A stretch of DNA of 64,000 bases from Croceicoccus naphthovorans. Lineage in GTDB: Bacteria; Pseudomonadota; Alphaproteobacteria; Sphingomonadales; Sphingomonadaceae. How positions within the stretch are numbered: position 1 is the first letter of the stretch; the number at the start of each line of letters is the position of its first letter. The DNA lies in the NCBI RefSeq assembly GCF_001028705.1, contig NZ_CP011770.1:127501-191500 (forward strand). Reading direction: 5' to 3'. Below the pieces are notes generated by a model. The model saw only the letters and a list, made by a program, of their open reading frames with translations, did not search any database and had not been told where the DNA came from. The translations under genes and the position numbers were made by a program. Shown here in pieces: positions 46,310-57,271 of this stretch.

Positions 46310-47743
46310 GTGGCACGCAAGGCATTGTTCATGGGGCCCCGACTGAAACGCGTCCGGCGCGATCTGGGTCTGACACAGGCGAACATGGCGGCCGATCTGG
46401 ACATCTCGCCCAGCTATGTCGCCCTGATGGAGCGCAATCAGCGCCCGGTTACGGCGGACCTCCTGTTGAAACTGGCCAGCACCTATCGCATCGATATCGC
46501 CAGCCTTGCCGATGACGATAGCGAAGATCTGGCCAAGCGATTGCAGGCAACACTCAAGCAGCCGATCTTCTCTGACATCGATTTGCCCGCTCTGGACAGC
46601 GCCGATATCGCCACCAGCTATCCCGGCTTTGCCGAGGCCCTGCTGCGTCTGCACACGGCGTTTACCGAAGAGCAGATGGCCCATGCCCAGCGGCGCGAAA
46701 TGGCGGAAGGAGCGGGACCAGCCGCGACCTCTACGACCGATCCAGTGGGCGAGGCGCGCGCGTTTCTGGCCGCACGGCGCAACTGTTTTCCGGCTTTGGA
46801 CGACCATGCGGCGGAAGTGGCGCAGGAGTTGGCGGAGGATCGACCGCGCGAAGAATCGATCTGGACCGATGCGCTGGTTGCGCGGTTGTCGCGGCGGCAC
46901 GGGCAGAAAGTGCGGTTCGGCGACCCGGAACTGATTCTCGGCTCGCTGCGATGGCATGATCGGCACCGCGAACAGGTGTTGATCTCGAACCGGCTCGACC
47001 ATCCGGGCCGACGGTTTCAGCTGGCGTTGCAGATCGGTTTGCTGGAGGCGCGCGACGTGATCGCGGGGCAGCTTAGCGGCGGGCGATTCTCCGGCGAAAA
47101 TGCGCGGCGGCTGGCCGGTCGGGCGCTGACCGGATATTGGGCGGCGGCCTTGCTGATGCCCTATCGCCCGTTTCTGCGGGCGGCGCGGGACGTGCGGCAC
47201 GACCTCGAAACCCTGTCCCGACGCTTTGCGGCCAGCTTCGAACAAGTCGCTCACCGCCTGACCACAATGGGCCGTCCGGGGGAGGAGGGGGTGCCGTTCT
47301 TCTTCCTGCGGGTCGACCGCGCGGGCAACGTGTCAAAGCGGCTGGACGGCGCGGGCTTCCCCTTCGCGCGAACCGGTGGGTCGTGCCCCTTGTGGAACGT
47401 GCATGGCGTGTTCGAAACACCGGGCCGCATTCGCCCGCAGTGGCTCGAACTGCCGGAAGGGGAAAAATTCCTCTCGATCGCGCGGACGGTAGAGGCCGGG
47501 GGTGGATCGTGGGATGCGCCACGCGCCCAACGCGCGGTGGCGCTGGCTTGCTCTGCCGAACATGCCGACCGGATCGTCTACGCGCAGGCATTGGACAGCG
47601 GCGATGCCACGCCGATCGGTGTCGCCTGCCGCCTCTGCCACCGCCCGCATTGCATCGCCCGCTCCGCTCCGCCGATCGGGCGCGAGATGCGGCCCGATGA
47701 CAATCGCGATACCGGCGTGCCCTTCGCCTTCGCCTCGGACTAG
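46310..47743 (+). CDS. ScfR/RamB-like regulator of short-chain acyl metabolism
   Basis: A 477-residue regulator: N-terminal XRE helix-turn-helix (LKRVRRDLGLTQANMAADL, ISPSYVALMERNQRPV), a central IrrE/ImmA-like domain, and a C-terminal DUF2083-type region with the cysteine cluster CRLCHRPHC. RamB and ScfR relatives control isocitrate lyase and related genes by sensing acyl-CoA status. Position divergent from aceA supports that. GTG start at 46310. Confidence 0.85.
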   Translation: MARKALFMGPRLKRVRRDLGLTQANMAADLDISPSYVALMERNQRPVTADLLLKLASTYRIDIASLADDDSEDLAKRLQATLKQPIFSDIDLPALDSADIATSYPGFAEALLRLHTAFTEEQMAHAQRREMAEGAGPAATSTTDPVGEARAFLAARRNCFPALDDHAAEVAQELAEDRPREESIWTDALVARLSRRHGQKVRFGDPELILGSLRWHDRHREQVLISNRLDHPGRRFQLALQIGLLEARDVIAGQLSGGRFSGENARRLAGRALTGYWAAALLMPYRPFLRAARDVRHDLETLSRRFAASFEQVAHRLTTMGRPGEEGVPFFFLRVDRAGNVSKRLDGAGFPFARTGGSCPLWNVHGVFETPGRIRPQWLELPEGEKFLSIARTVEAGGGSWDAPRAQRAVALACSAEHADRIVYAQALDSGDATPIGVACRLCHRPHCIARSAPPIGREMRPDDNRDTGVPFAFASD

Positions 47744-47747
47744 GGTC

Positions 47748-49007
47748 TTAGCCCTCTACCTGCGGCACGGTCTCCTTGCGGCGGCGGAACAGCTTGCCCC
47801 GCTCGCTATAGAGAATGAGCAGCAGCCCTGCGAGCGATAGCCCGAACAGTGCCATGCCCAAGGGGCGCGCAGTCCCGTCATAGGCCGCGCCCACGACCGC
47901 GCCCAAAACCGCCCCGCCGCCAACGCGCACCGTTGTCTGCAACGACGAGGCCGAACCCGCGAAGTGCCGGAACGGTTGCAAGGCGATGGAGCTGAAGTTG
48001 CTGCCCAGAAATCCGATCAGGCCAAGGTTGATCGTCATCAACGGCAGAAACAGCCAGAAATTGTCAGGAGCATAGGTTGCCGAAGCCCATTGCAGCGCAC
48101 CGGTCACCACGAAGGCCAGCAAGGCCGTATGGCTGACCCGCCGCGCGCCGAACCGTTCGACGATGCGCGAATTGGCGAAGTTCGAAGCCGCCATGAACAG
48201 GGCCATGAAACCGAAGACATAGGCGAACTTGTCGCCCAGTCCAAAGTGCTCTGCCACCAGCTGTTCGGAGCAGTTGATGTAGCCGTACAGCCCCGCGAAA
48301 ACGAGCGCGGCCCCAAAAGTATAGCCAATGGCATCGCGATTGGTGACAACCAGCCGGAAATTGTGCGCGACCCGCCCGATCGACAGTTTCTGCCTGTGCC
48401 CTTTTTCCATCGTTTCGGGCAGGCGGAACAGCACCCAGATGAACATCACGACCCCGAATACGAACATCAACCCGAAGATGGATCGCCACCCGGCGAACAG
48501 CAGGATCGTCTGCCCCACGGTCGGGGCCATGACCGGCACGATCATGAACACCACCGCGATCAGCGACGTGGTTCGCGCCATGGCGTCGCCTTCGAACCGG
48601 TCGCGCACGATTGCGCCGGCCACCACGCTGCCCGCCGCGGCGACCATGCCGTTTACAAAGCGAAACATGATCAGCGCGTTGAAGTCCTCAATGATGATGC
48701 AGGCGAAATCGAACAGGCAATAGGTGCCGATTCCCGCCAGCATGATCGGTTTGCGGCCAAAGCGGTCCGCCAGAAAACCAAAGACCAGCGCACCTGCGCC
48801 CATGCCGATCAGGTAGCTGGCAATGACCAATTGCCGGTCATTGGGATCAGGCGCCTTCAGTTCCTGCGCGATCTGCGACAGCGCGGGCAGCATCGCATCG
48901 ATGCCAAGCGCCTGGAGAGCCATGACCATGGCCAGCATGACGACGAATTCGCCTCTGCTAAGATCTTTCGGAGGGGTGGGAAGGAAGGAACGCGCTGCAC
49001 CGGACAT
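47748..49007 (-). CDS. MFS transporter, Bcr/CflA-like drug exporter
   Basis: A 419-residue, 12-helix MFS protein with GIDAMLPALSQIAQEL at helix 1, the MFS loop motif GFLADRFGRKPIML, and GAIVRDRF, typical of the Bcr/CflA family that expels bicyclomycin and similar compounds. Convergent with the ScfR-like gene (stop 5 nt away), divergent from dinB. Confidence 0.88.
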   Translation of the reverse strand: MSGAARSFLPTPPKDLSRGEFVVMLAMVMALQALGIDAMLPALSQIAQELKAPDPNDRQLVIASYLIGMGAGALVFGFLADRFGRKPIMLAGIGTYCLFDFACIIIEDFNALIMFRFVNGMVAAAGSVVAGAIVRDRFEGDAMARTTSLIAVVFMIVPVMAPTVGQTILLFAGWRSIFGLMFVFGVVMFIWVLFRLPETMEKGHRQKLSIGRVAHNFRLVVTNRDAIGYTFGAALVFAGLYGYINCSEQLVAEHFGLGDKFAYVFGFMALFMAASNFANSRIVERFGARRVSHTALLAFVVTGALQWASATYAPDNFWLFLPLMTINLGLIGFLGSNFSSIALQPFRHFAGSASSLQTTVRVGGGAVLGAVVGAAYDGTARPLGMALFGLSLAGLLLILYSERGKLFRRRKETVPQVEG

Positions 49008-49118
49008 GACCGGCTAGATAGTGCGATAATGTGAACGCACAAATGCTAATTGGTCGTGGGCAGATGCACCTTTCGCAAAGCCTGCCCAATTGCCAACGGG
49101 CGCTGTATAACGGGTGAC

Positions 49119-50252
49119 GTGGAGCAGGAAGGCGACATAAATGACGACGAGGCGGAAGGCCTGCGGAAGATCATCCACGTCGATATGGATGCCTTTTTCG
49201 CCAGTGTCGAACAGCGCGACGATCCCACGATCCGGGGCAAGCCGGTTGCCGTGGGGGGATCGTCGGGCCGCGGCGTCGTCGCGGCGGCGAGTTACGAGGC
49301 GAGGCTGTTCGGGGTGCGTTCGGCCATGCCATCGGTTACGGCGCAGAGGCTGTGTCCCGACCTGATTTTTCGCAAGTCGCGGTTCGACGTCTATCGCGAA
49401 GTCAGCCAGCAGATTCGCGCAATTTTCCACGACTACACGCCGCTGGTCGAGCCTCTGTCGTTGGACGAGGCCTATCTGGACGTGACCGAGGATCGCCATG
49501 GCCTGGGTTCCGCCACCCGCATCGCGCAGGACATCCGCCGCCGAATCCGGGCCGAGACCGAACTGACCGCCAGCGCCGGGGTCAGCTACAACAAGTTTCT
49601 CGCCAAGCTGGCCAGCGATCAGAACAAGCCCGACGGCATCTGCGTGATCCGACCCGGGGACGGAGCGGCGTTTGTCGCCAAGTTGCCGGTCACGCGGTTC
49701 CACGGCGTCGGGCCGCAAGGTTCGGAAAAGATGGCGCGGCTGGGGATCGAGACCGGGGCCGACCTTGCCGCGAAGGACCTGGCGTTCCTGCGCGCCAACT
49801 TCGGCAGTTTCGCCGATTATCTCTACCGCGCGGCGCGGGGTATCGACCTGCGGCAGGTGCGCGCGCACCGCGTCCGCAAGTCGGTTGGCGGGGAGCGGAC
49901 GTTTCACGAGGACCTGTCGAATCCTACCGAGCTGCGCGAGGCGATGGACCGCATCGTCGACATCGTTTGGGAACGGATAGAGCGGGCCGAAGCTGTGGGG
50001 CGCACGGTGACGATGAAGCTGAAGTACAACGACTTCACCATCGTCAGCCGCGCCGCCACCTTGAACCGTCCGGTGGAGGGCAAGGCCGAGTTCGGGCGGC
50101 TGGGTCATGCATTGCTTGCGGAAATGCTGCCGCTGCCACGTCCGATCCGGCTGATGGGGCTGACGCTGTCGAAGCTGGACGGGGTGGATGCGAAAGGCGG
50201 CGGACGTGGCGATGTCGGGGGCGGCGGGGCGCAGCAGCTTTCGCTCTTGTAA
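49119..50252 (+). CDS. dinB: DNA polymerase IV (Y-family)
   Basis: About 378 residues. IIHVDMDAFFASVEQRDDP and PLVEPLSLDEAYLDVT hold the metal-binding acidic residues; ELTASAGVSYNKFLAKLAS and the little-finger domain follow. It copies damaged DNA. No in-frame ATG exists before the conserved core; GTG at 49119 is used here, but TTG at 49050 and other GTG codons are possible. Confidence 0.92.
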   Translation: MEQEGDINDDEAEGLRKIIHVDMDAFFASVEQRDDPTIRGKPVAVGGSSGRGVVAAASYEARLFGVRSAMPSVTAQRLCPDLIFRKSRFDVYREVSQQIRAIFHDYTPLVEPLSLDEAYLDVTEDRHGLGSATRIAQDIRRRIRAETELTASAGVSYNKFLAKLASDQNKPDGICVIRPGDGAAFVAKLPVTRFHGVGPQGSEKMARLGIETGADLAAKDLAFLRANFGSFADYLYRAARGIDLRQVRAHRVRKSVGGERTFHEDLSNPTELREAMDRIVDIVWERIERAEAVGRTVTMKLKYNDFTIVSRAATLNRPVEGKAEFGRLGHALLAEMLPLPRPIRLMGLTLSKLDGVDAKGGGRGDVGGGGAQQLSLL

Positions 50253-50389
50253 ATTCGCGCCCACCGGCCTATCTGGCGAGTCATCCCGACATTGTCACTT
50301 GCAAGGCCGGGCCGAGGCGGTAACGCCCCGGCGCGCTTCTCTGCATTTGTGGCAAAGGGCCAAATGAAGACTGCCCAATTGGAGACCGC

Positions 50390-50965
50390 ATGGCAGACCT
50401 GACGCGCGTAATCGAACTGGTGGAGAAGGAAGCGACCGCTTCCGGCTTCGACCTCGTGCGCGTGAAGCTGTTCGGGCAGGATGACGAACGCACGCTGCAG
50501 ATCATGGCAGAGGACCCGGCGACGGGCCAGCTGGTGATCGAACAATGCATGGCCCTGTCGCGCCGCATTTCGAACGAGATGGACGCGCGCGAGGAAGCGG
50601 GCGACGACCTGATCTATGGCCCCTATCGCCTTGAAGTCAGCAGCCCCGGCATCGACCGTCCGCTGACCCGCGCGAAGGATTATGCCAATTGGGTCGGGCA
50701 CGAGGCGCGGATCAACATTTCCAAGGATGCCGAAGCGCCGGTCGGCAATCGCCGCACGTTTCATGGCGACCTGATCGGCATCGATGGCGAATTGGTCGCC
50801 ATCGAAGACCGCAAGAACGGGCGGGTCGACATCCCGCTCGATACCATTCATTCGGCCAAGCTTGTCCTTACCGACAAGCTGATCAAGGCCACCGTGCCGC
50901 TGGATACCACCGGCGCCGACGAAATTATTGAAACCGAAGACGATCTTCAGGAACAGGAAGACTGA
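50390..50965 (+). CDS. rimP: Ribosome maturation factor RimP
   Basis: A 191-residue RimP: N-terminal domain with LIEKEATASGFDLVRVKLFG-like sequence, EQCMALSRRISNEMD, YRLEVSSPGIDRPL (signature), then a C-terminal SH3-like domain and acidic tail. Needed for 30S assembly. First gene of the conserved rimP-nusA-ylxR-infB run. Confidence 0.95.
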   Translation: MADLTRVIELVEKEATASGFDLVRVKLFGQDDERTLQIMAEDPATGQLVIEQCMALSRRISNEMDAREEAGDDLIYGPYRLEVSSPGIDRPLTRAKDYANWVGHEARINISKDAEAPVGNRRTFHGDLIGIDGELVAIEDRKNGRVDIPLDTIHSAKLVLTDKLIKATVPLDTTGADEIIETEDDLQEQED

Positions 50966-50967
50966 TA

Positions 50968-52617
50968 ATGGCCAGCCCGATTTCCGCAAATCGCGCCGAA
51001 CTGCTCGCCATCGCCAACTCGGTGGCGAACGAGAAGATGATCGACAAGTCGATCGTCATCGAGGCGATGGAAGAGGCGATCCAGAAGTCCGCTCGCAATC
51101 GTTACGGTGCGGAAAACGACATTCGCGCCAAGCTTGACCCGAATACTGGTGACCTTCGCCTGTGGCGCGTGGTCGAGGTTGTCGAAGAGGTTGAGGACTA
51201 CTTCAAGCAGGTTTCGGTCGAGCAGGCGCAGAAGCTTCAGGCTGGCGCGGTCGTGGGCGACTATATCGTCGACCCGCTGCCCCCAGTCGACCTTGGCCGC
51301 ATCGACGCGCAGTCGGCCAAGCAGGTGATCTTCCAGAAGGTCCGCGATGCAGAGCGTGAGCGTCAGTTCGACGAGTTCAAGGACCGCGCGGGCGAAGTCA
51401 TCACCGGCGTAATCAAGTCGGTCGAGTTCGGCCACGTGATCGTCAACCTCGGCCGCGCCGAAGGCATCATCCGCCGCGATCAGCAAATCCCGCGCGAAAT
51501 GGCCCGCGTCGGCGAACGTATCCGCGCCTGGATCATGAAGGTGGAACGCTCGAACCGCGGGCCGCAGATTTTCCTGAGCCGCGCGCACCCCGAATTCATG
51601 AAGAAGCTGTTCGCGCAGGAAGTGCCCGAAATCTACGACGGCATCATCGAGATCAAGGCCGCCGCCCGCGATCCGGGCTCGCGCGCCAAGATCGGCGTGA
51701 TCAGCCACGACAGCAGCATCGACCCCGTCGGCGCCTGCGTCGGCATGAAGGGTAGCCGCGTTCAGGCCGTCGTGCAGGAACTGCAGGGCGAGAAGATCGA
51801 CATCATCCCGTGGAGCGAGGACACCGCTACCTTCATCGTCAACGCGCTGCAGCCCGCCACGGTCAGCCGCGTCGTCTTGGACGAGGAAGAAGGCCGCATC
51901 GAGGTTGTCGTCCCCGACGATCAGCTGTCGCTTGCCATCGGTCGCCGCGGTCAGAACGTGCGTCTGGCCAGCCAGCTGACCGATAGCCAGATCGACATCA
52001 TGACCGAACAGGAATCGAGCGAGAAGCGGCAGAAGGAATTCGCCGAGCGTTCGAAGATGTTCGAAGAAGAGCTGGACGTCGACGAGACGCTGGCCCAGCT
52101 GCTGGTGGCCGAAGGCTTCACCGAGCTGGAAGAAGTCGCCTATGTAGAGCGTGACGAACTGGCCGGCATCGAAGGCTTTGACGAAGAACTCGCCGAAGAA
52201 CTTCAGTCGCGTGCGATCGAAGCGCTGGAGCGTCGCGAAGCCACGTACCGTGAAGCCCGCCGTGAACTGGGCGTCGAGGATGCGCTGGCCGAGATACCGC
52301 ACCTGACCGAGGAAATGCTGGTCGTGCTGGGCAAGGGCGGGATCAAGACGCTGGACGATCTGGCAGACCTCGCCACCGACGAACTGATCGCCAAGAAGCG
52401 CGAGGCGCCGCGTCGCCGTAACAAGGAAGACGGTCCGCCGCTGAAGCGCAAACTGCGCGAGCAGGACAAGGGCGGCGTTCTGGGTGAATTCGGCCTGAGC
52501 GAAGAGCAGGGTAACGAGATAATCATGGCCGCCCGTGCGCATTGGTTCGAAGACGAGGAGCCGGTTGAGGCCGCTCCGGTTGCAGAGGAGGCCGCCGATG
52601 CGGAATCCTCACAATGA
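50968..52617 (+). CDS. nusA: Transcription termination/antitermination factor NusA
   Basis: A 549-residue NusA: RNAP-binding N-domain (1-~130), S1 domain (~135-200, GVIKSVEFGHVIVNLGRAEG), two KH domains (~230-345, GSRVQAVVQEL and GRRGQNVRLASQL) and two C-terminal acidic repeats with helix-hairpin-helix (VEGFDEELAEEL-like, ~360-500). Starts 3 nt after rimP. Confidence 0.96.
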   Translation: MASPISANRAELLAIANSVANEKMIDKSIVIEAMEEAIQKSARNRYGAENDIRAKLDPNTGDLRLWRVVEVVEEVEDYFKQVSVEQAQKLQAGAVVGDYIVDPLPPVDLGRIDAQSAKQVIFQKVRDAERERQFDEFKDRAGEVITGVIKSVEFGHVIVNLGRAEGIIRRDQQIPREMARVGERIRAWIMKVERSNRGPQIFLSRAHPEFMKKLFAQEVPEIYDGIIEIKAAARDPGSRAKIGVISHDSSIDPVGACVGMKGSRVQAVVQELQGEKIDIIPWSEDTATFIVNALQPATVSRVVLDEEEGRIEVVVPDDQLSLAIGRRGQNVRLASQLTDSQIDIMTEQESSEKRQKEFAERSKMFEEELDVDETLAQLLVAEGFTELEEVAYVERDELAGIEGFDEELAEELQSRAIEALERREATYREARRELGVEDALAEIPHLTEEMLVVLGKGGIKTLDDLADLATDELIAKKREAPRRRNKEDGPPLKRKLREQDKGGVLGEFGLSEEQGNEIIMAARAHWFEDEEPVEAAPVAEEAADAESSQ

Positions 52618-53317
52618 GCCGCTAACCGACAGTTTCGATGACGGGGCGGCGCGTTCCAGCAGGAGCGCGCCGGAGCGCCGGTGCGTGCTGAGTGGGCAGA
52701 CCGCACAGCGCGAAAACCTGCTGCGTCTGGCCATCGGCCCCGATGGCATCGTCCTGCCCGATGCGCACGCCAAGGCCCCCGGTCGCGGCGCGTGGATCGT
52801 TTGCGATCGCGCCATGCTTGAAGAAGCCATCGCCAAGGGCCATCTGAGGGGTGCGCTGGCGCGCGGCTTCAAGGGTGCGCCGCTGACCATTCCGGACGAT
52901 CTGCCCGACCGGGCCGAGGCTGCGCTGACCCGCGCATTCGCCGATCGGCTGGGAATCGAATGGCGATCGGGCAACCTGATTGCCGGGTCCGACCGCATCG
53001 CAGACAAGGCGCGCGGCGGGCAGGTCACGTGGCTGGCCCATGCCGCCGATGCCAGCGACGACGGCGCGCGCAAGCTGGACCAGGCGTGGCGCGTGGGTGA
53101 GGACAAAGAGGGCACCGGGCTGGCGGGCATACGCTTGCCACTGGACCGGGCGGCGCTGTCTGTGGCATTGGGCCGCGACAATGTCGTCCACCTGGCGTTG
53201 ACCGATCGTGCCGCGACGCAGCGGGTTTCATCCCTGCTGGCGCGATTGCTTCGTTTCCTTGGCCGCGGCGGAGCGCCGCAAGACAGCGAAGAGGCTGGCG
53301 CGGAAAGCACCGCGTAA
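52598..53317 (+). CDS. YlxR-like (DUF448) RNA-binding protein with L7Ae-like extension
   Basis: A 239-residue protein. [20 protein letters not shown] and [10 protein letters not shown] match the DUF448 region (about 25-95); the rest resembles an L7Ae-like domain. ATG at 52598 overlaps nusA by 20 nt. Its position between nusA and infB is conserved in bacteria and suggests a role in RNA or ribosome work. Confidence 0.85.
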   Translation: MRNPHNEPLTDSFDDGAARSSRSAPERRCVLSGQTAQRENLLRLAIGPDGIVLPDAHAKAPGRGAWIVCDRAMLEEAIAKGHLRGALARGFKGAPLTIPDDLPDRAEAALTRAFADRLGIEWRSGNLIAGSDRIADKARGGQVTWLAHAADASDDGARKLDQAWRVGEDKEGTGLAGIRLPLDRAALSVALGRDNVVHLALTDRAATQRVSSLLARLLRFLGRGGAPQDSEEAGAESTA

Positions 53318-53391
53318 GAGGCCGATGCCGGGTGCGCCGTTTCCGCGGCGCGTGAGGACTGAAGAGAATTTTTGAAGGACGTTTCGACCGT

Positions 53392-55950
53392 ATGAGTGAC
53401 ACCAACGACACCCCCCGCACCCGCAAGCCGCTTGGCCTCAAGCGCAGCGTGGACGCGGGCGAGGTCAAGCAGACCTTCAGCCACGGCCGCACCAACAAGG
53501 TCGCGGTCGAGGTCAAGCGCCGTCGCAAGATCCTGAAGCCGGGCGAAACGGCTGCGCCCGAACCCGCGCCCACCCCGGCTCCGCCCCCCGCCCCGGTCGC
53601 GAAGGCCCCGCCGCCGACGCCCGCGCCAAGGCCCGCCGCCAGCCGCGAATCGCGCCAGGAAATGCAGGCTCGCCTGCTGCGCGAGGCTGAAGAGGCGCGC
53701 CTTGCCACGCTGGAAGAAGCCAACCGGCGCGAGCAGGAAGAGAAGCAGCGCGCGCTGGAAGAAGAAAAGCAGCGCGCCGAAGAAAACCGCAAGGCTGAGG
53801 AAGAGGCCGAGAAGGCCGCCGCCGCCGCGCCTGTCGAAGCGCCGAAGGAAGAGGCCAAGGAAGAACCTGCGCCCGAAGCCAAGGCAGAGCCGGCAGCAGA
53901 GCCCGAAGCCGAGCCCGAGCAGGGCGAAGTTACGCCTGCGCCGCGCCGGTTCACCCCGGTCAAGCGGCCCGAGCCGAAGAAGCCCGAGAAGAAGGCCCCG
54001 CGCGCAGCCGAAAAGGCTGCGCCCGAGCGTGAGGGCGAGGGCAATGCCAAGGACCGCCGCCGCAGCGGCAAGCTGAGCGTTTCGAAAGCGTTGAACGAGG
54101 ACGAGGGTCGCCGCGCCCGCAGCCTCGCCGCGCTGAAGCGTGCGCGCGAGAAGGAACGCCGCATCCACGGTGGCGGTTCTTCCAAGCCGCGCGAAAAGCA
54201 GGTTCGCGACGTCGTGGTGCCAGAGGCGATCACGGTGCAGGACCTTGCCAACCGCATGGCCGAAAAGGGCGCCGACCTTGTGAAGGCGCTGTTCAACATG
54301 GGCATGATGGTCACCGTCAACCAGACGATCGACCAAGACACCGCAGAACTGCTGGTCGAGGAATTTGGCCACAACATCCAGCGCGTGTCCGAAGCCGATG
54401 TCGACATCGACACGACCGAGGATACCGATCCGGAAGAAACGCTGAAGGCTCGCCCGCCGGTCGTGACCATCATGGGCCACGTCGACCATGGCAAGACCAG
54501 CCTGTTGGACGCGCTGCGCGGCACCGATGTGACTCGCGGTGAAGCCGGTGGCATCACGCAGCACATCGGCGCTTACCAGATCACCACCAAGGACAAGCAG
54601 AAGATCACCTTCCTCGATACGCCCGGCCACGAGGCGTTTACCGAGATGCGCGCGCGCGGTGCCAACGTCACCGACATCGTGATCCTGGTGGTCGCCGCCG
54701 ACGACGGGCTGATGCCGCAGACGATCGAGGCGATCAATCACACCAAGGCGGCTGGCGTGCCGATGATCGTTGCGATCAACAAGTGCGACAAGCCCGAGGC
54801 GAATCCGCAGAAGATCCGCGAACGCCTGCTGGAGCACGAGATCGTCGTCGAAGCGATGAGCGGTGAAGTGCAGGACGTAGAGGTTTCGGCGAAGACCAAG
54901 GCCGGTCTCGACAAGCTGCTCGACGCGATCAACATGCAGGCCGAACTGCTGGAGCTGAAGGCCAACCCGGACCGCGACGCCGATGCGACCGTGATCGAGG
55001 CGAAGCTGGACAAGGGCAAGGGTCCGCTGGCCACCGTGCTCGTCACGCGCGGCACGCTGCGCCGGGGCGACATTTTCGTCGTCGGCACCGAATCGGGCCG
55101 TGTGCGTGCGATCCACGACGACAAGGGCAAGCAGATCAAGGAAGCCGGACCGTCGATGCCGGTCGAGGTTCTGGGCCTTGGCGGCGTGCCGAACGCTGGC
55201 GATCACCTGACTGTGGTCGAGAACGAACAGCGCGCCCGCGAAGTTTCGACCTATCGTACCGAAAAGGCGAACGAGAAGCGCACTGCAATGGCCCCGGCCA
55301 GCTTCGAGAACATGTTCTCCGCGTTGAAGAGCAACGTCATCGAATACCCCGTGGTCATCAAGGCCGACGTGCAGGGTTCGGTGGAAGCGATCGCCAACGC
55401 GCTGGCCAAAATCTCGAACGACGAGATCAAGGTCCGCGTGCTCCATTCGGGCGTGGGCGCGATTACCGAAAGCGACGTGACGCTTGCCTCGGCCAGCGGT
55501 GCGCCGATCATCGGCTTTAACGTCCGCCCCAACGCCAAGGCGCGTCAGCAGATGGAGAAGGACAAGGTTCGCCTGATGTATCACGACGTGATCTATCACC
55601 TCACCGAGGAGATCACGAAGGAACTGGCTGGCGAGCTTGGGCCGGAGCGTATCGAGAACGTTGTCGGTCGTGCGCAGGTCAAGCAGGTCTTCCCTGCGGG
55701 CAAGAAGGACAAGGCCGCCGGTCTGCTGGTGGAAGAAGGCGTCATCCGCAAGGGTCTGTTCGCGCGTCTTACCCGCGACGACGTCATCGTCTCGGCCACG
55801 ACCATCGCCTCGCTGCGGCGCTTCAAGGACGACGTCGACGAAGTCCGCGCGGGCCTGGAATGCGGCGTGGTTCTGGAAGATACGAACGACATCAAGGCTG
55901 GCGACCAGCTGGAAGTCTTCGAGGTCGAGGAGCGCGAGCGGGTTCTGTAA
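53392..55950 (+). CDS. infB: Translation initiation factor IF-2
   Basis: An 852-residue IF-2. Long Ala/Glu/Pro-rich charged N-terminus (about 45-240), then the IF2_N module and the G domain from about 360: [12 protein letters not shown] (P-loop), [15 protein letters not shown], and NKCDK. C-terminal domains II-IV, including the fMet-tRNA binding part, end at ERERVL. ATG at 53392 has AAGGA further upstream (53375 region). Confidence 0.96.
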   Translation: MSDTNDTPRTRKPLGLKRSVDAGEVKQTFSHGRTNKVAVEVKRRRKILKPGETAAPEPAPTPAPPPAPVAKAPPPTPAPRPAASRESRQEMQARLLREAEEARLATLEEANRREQEEKQRALEEEKQRAEENRKAEEEAEKAAAAAPVEAPKEEAKEEPAPEAKAEPAAEPEAEPEQGEVTPAPRRFTPVKRPEPKKPEKKAPRAAEKAAPEREGEGNAKDRRRSGKLSVSKALNEDEGRRARSLAALKRAREKERRIHGGGSSKPREKQVRDVVVPEAITVQDLANRMAEKGADLVKALFNMGMMVTVNQTIDQDTAELLVEEFGHNIQRVSEADVDIDTTEDTDPEETLKARPPVVTIMGHVDHGKTSLLDALRGTDVTRGEAGGITQHIGAYQITTKDKQKITFLDTPGHEAFTEMRARGANVTDIVILVVAADDGLMPQTIEAINHTKAAGVPMIVAINKCDKPEANPQKIRERLLEHEIVVEAMSGEVQDVEVSAKTKAGLDKLLDAINMQAELLELKANPDRDADATVIEAKLDKGKGPLATVLVTRGTLRRGDIFVVGTESGRVRAIHDDKGKQIKEAGPSMPVEVLGLGGVPNAGDHLTVVENEQRAREVSTYRTEKANEKRTAMAPASFENMFSALKSNVIEYPVVIKADVQGSVEAIANALAKISNDEIKVRVLHSGVGAITESDVTLASASGAPIIGFNVRPNAKARQQMEKDKVRLMYHDVIYHLTEEITKELAGELGPERIENVVGRAQVKQVFPAGKKDKAAGLLVEEGVIRKGLFARLTRDDVIVSATTIASLRRFKDDVDEVRAGLECGVVLEDTNDIKAGDQLEVFEVEERERVL

Positions 55951-56027
55951 TCCACACGACCGTTTGGTTACACGCGGGGCGTCGGACTTCTGTTCGGCGC
56001 CCTGCTGCATTTTAAGGAGCCCGATCC

Positions 56028-56564
56028 ATGCCCCGCTTCTGCGCCTTCTTCGCCAGCATGAATGTCGGCGGCCATCGGCTTAAGATGACCGATCTGCGCG
56101 ACGCGCTGGAGCGGGAGGATATGGAGGACGTGGAGACGGTCGTCGCCAGCGGCAACGTGCTGTTTTCTTTCGATGATCGCCCCACCGACGGGCTGTCCGA
56201 AATGCTGGCCTTCATCGTGAAGGACCGATTCGGCTTTCCAACCTTCGCCGCCGTGCGCAGCGCGGACGAAGTGCGGGCCGCGTTTGAGGACAATCCGTTT
56301 CACGGCAAAGGCGAGGACAAGTTCGTCCACACGCTGTTTCTGGATGCCCAGGCCGAAAAGGCCGCGTTCGAAGACCTTCTGGCCGCCTATGAAGGGCGCG
56401 GGCCGGAGAAGATGGCGCTGGGCGACCGATGCCTCTACGTCGACTATGTCGAGAGCGTCGGGACCAGCAAGCTGACCGGTGTCTTTATCGAACGCAAGCT
56501 GGACCGGATGGCGACCGGGCGAAACATGCGCTCTCTCAAACGCATCCACGAAAAAATGGTCTGA
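56028..56564 (+). CDS. DUF1697 protein
   Basis: A 178-residue protein with MPRFCAFFASMNVGGHRLKM, the typical DUF1697 opening, then DLRDALEREDMEDVETVVASGNVLF and the later FVHTLFLDA. Function of the family is unknown. RBS AAGGAG 7 nt upstream. Placed between infB and rbfA regions, so it breaks the usual infB-rbfA link. Confidence 0.85.
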   Translation: MPRFCAFFASMNVGGHRLKMTDLRDALEREDMEDVETVVASGNVLFSFDDRPTDGLSEMLAFIVKDRFGFPTFAAVRSADEVRAAFEDNPFHGKGEDKFVHTLFLDAQAEKAAFEDLLAAYEGRGPEKMALGDRCLYVDYVESVGTSKLTGVFIERKLDRMATGRNMRSLKRIHEKMV

Positions 56565-56570
56565 CGCGAA

Positions 56571-56598
56571 AAAGGGCGACCCACCGGGGCCGCCCTTT
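56571..56598. terminator. Bidirectional terminator
   Basis: AAAGGGCG (56571-56578) pairs with CGCCCTTT (56591-56598), with A runs on the left and T on the right, so it can serve both DUF1697 and the convergent RcnB-like gene ending at 56607. Confidence 0.75.
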
Positions 56599-56606
56599 TC
56601 TTGTTT

Positions 56607-57053
56607 CTAGCGGTAAAACGCGTTCGACACGATGGCCGATACGATGCCGCTGGTAATGCCGATCAACAGCGCGTCGTTATCCGCCCGTACCCAGCGATAG
56701 CCGCGCGGCGGGGCATAGAGGCGGCTGCGATAGTCGCGGTAATAGACCGGGCGATAGGTGCGGACATAGCGCCGGTCGAACCGGTCTCCGCGTCGCCACG
56801 AACGGCGATAATCGCGCCGGTCGTATCGGACATAGCGATCCCGGTCGCGGTACCTATGGCGATCCCGGCGGTCGTAACGCCGGTCATACCGGTCGCGTGA
56901 CGCGTGGCGGTCGCGATAACGGCGATCATGCCGGTCATGGCGATCGTATCGGTCGTGCTTTTCCCAACGGTCCTTGCCGCGCGCTTCGGCGGGTGCGGTG
57001 GTCATCGGGACGATCATGGCCGCGGCAAGGGCGGCAGCGATCAGTTTTCTCAA
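56607..57053 (-). CDS. RcnB-family periplasmic protein 1
   Basis: A 148-residue secreted protein. Signal peptide RKLIAAALAAAMIVPMTTAPAEA, then a long Arg/Asp/Tyr-rich stretch (DRYDRHDRHDRRYRDRH) and the RcnB end YRDYRSRLYAPPRGYRWVRADNDALL plus GITSGIVSAIVSN. RcnB-like proteins are periplasmic and tied to metal or envelope homeostasis. TTG at 57053 chosen: GGGAG 7 nt upstream and a direct start of the signal peptide. Confidence 0.78.
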   Translation of the reverse strand: MRKLIAAALAAAMIVPMTTAPAEARGKDRWEKHDRYDRHDRHDRRYRDRHASRDRYDRRYDRRDRHRYRDRDRYVRYDRRDYRRSWRRGDRFDRRYVRTYRPVYYRDYRSRLYAPPRGYRWVRADNDALLIGITSGIVSAIVSNAFYR

Positions 57054-57271
57054 GTGGTGTCTCCCGGTTCTGATGGAACCCAAACGCAGCGTGTCCGCGC
57101 AAGGGAGGTCGCAGGTTGGGAGACTACAGCAACAGGCGCGCAACGACAGGCCGTTCGCGGCCTGTCGCACCCGTGGCGGGATCAGTTGAGCGTTGATATG
57201 CCTCGGTTAATCGGGCGCTCATCTGCAAAGCGCCGCCTGCGGGCCGGTATGACCCGCAGGCGATCCAGGAT

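Noticed and set aside
52609..56010. Very long open frame (1133 codons) on the minus strand across infB
   Set aside because: It is the antisense shadow of infB and ylxR in GC-rich DNA; the plus-strand frames have clear domains and ribosome sites.
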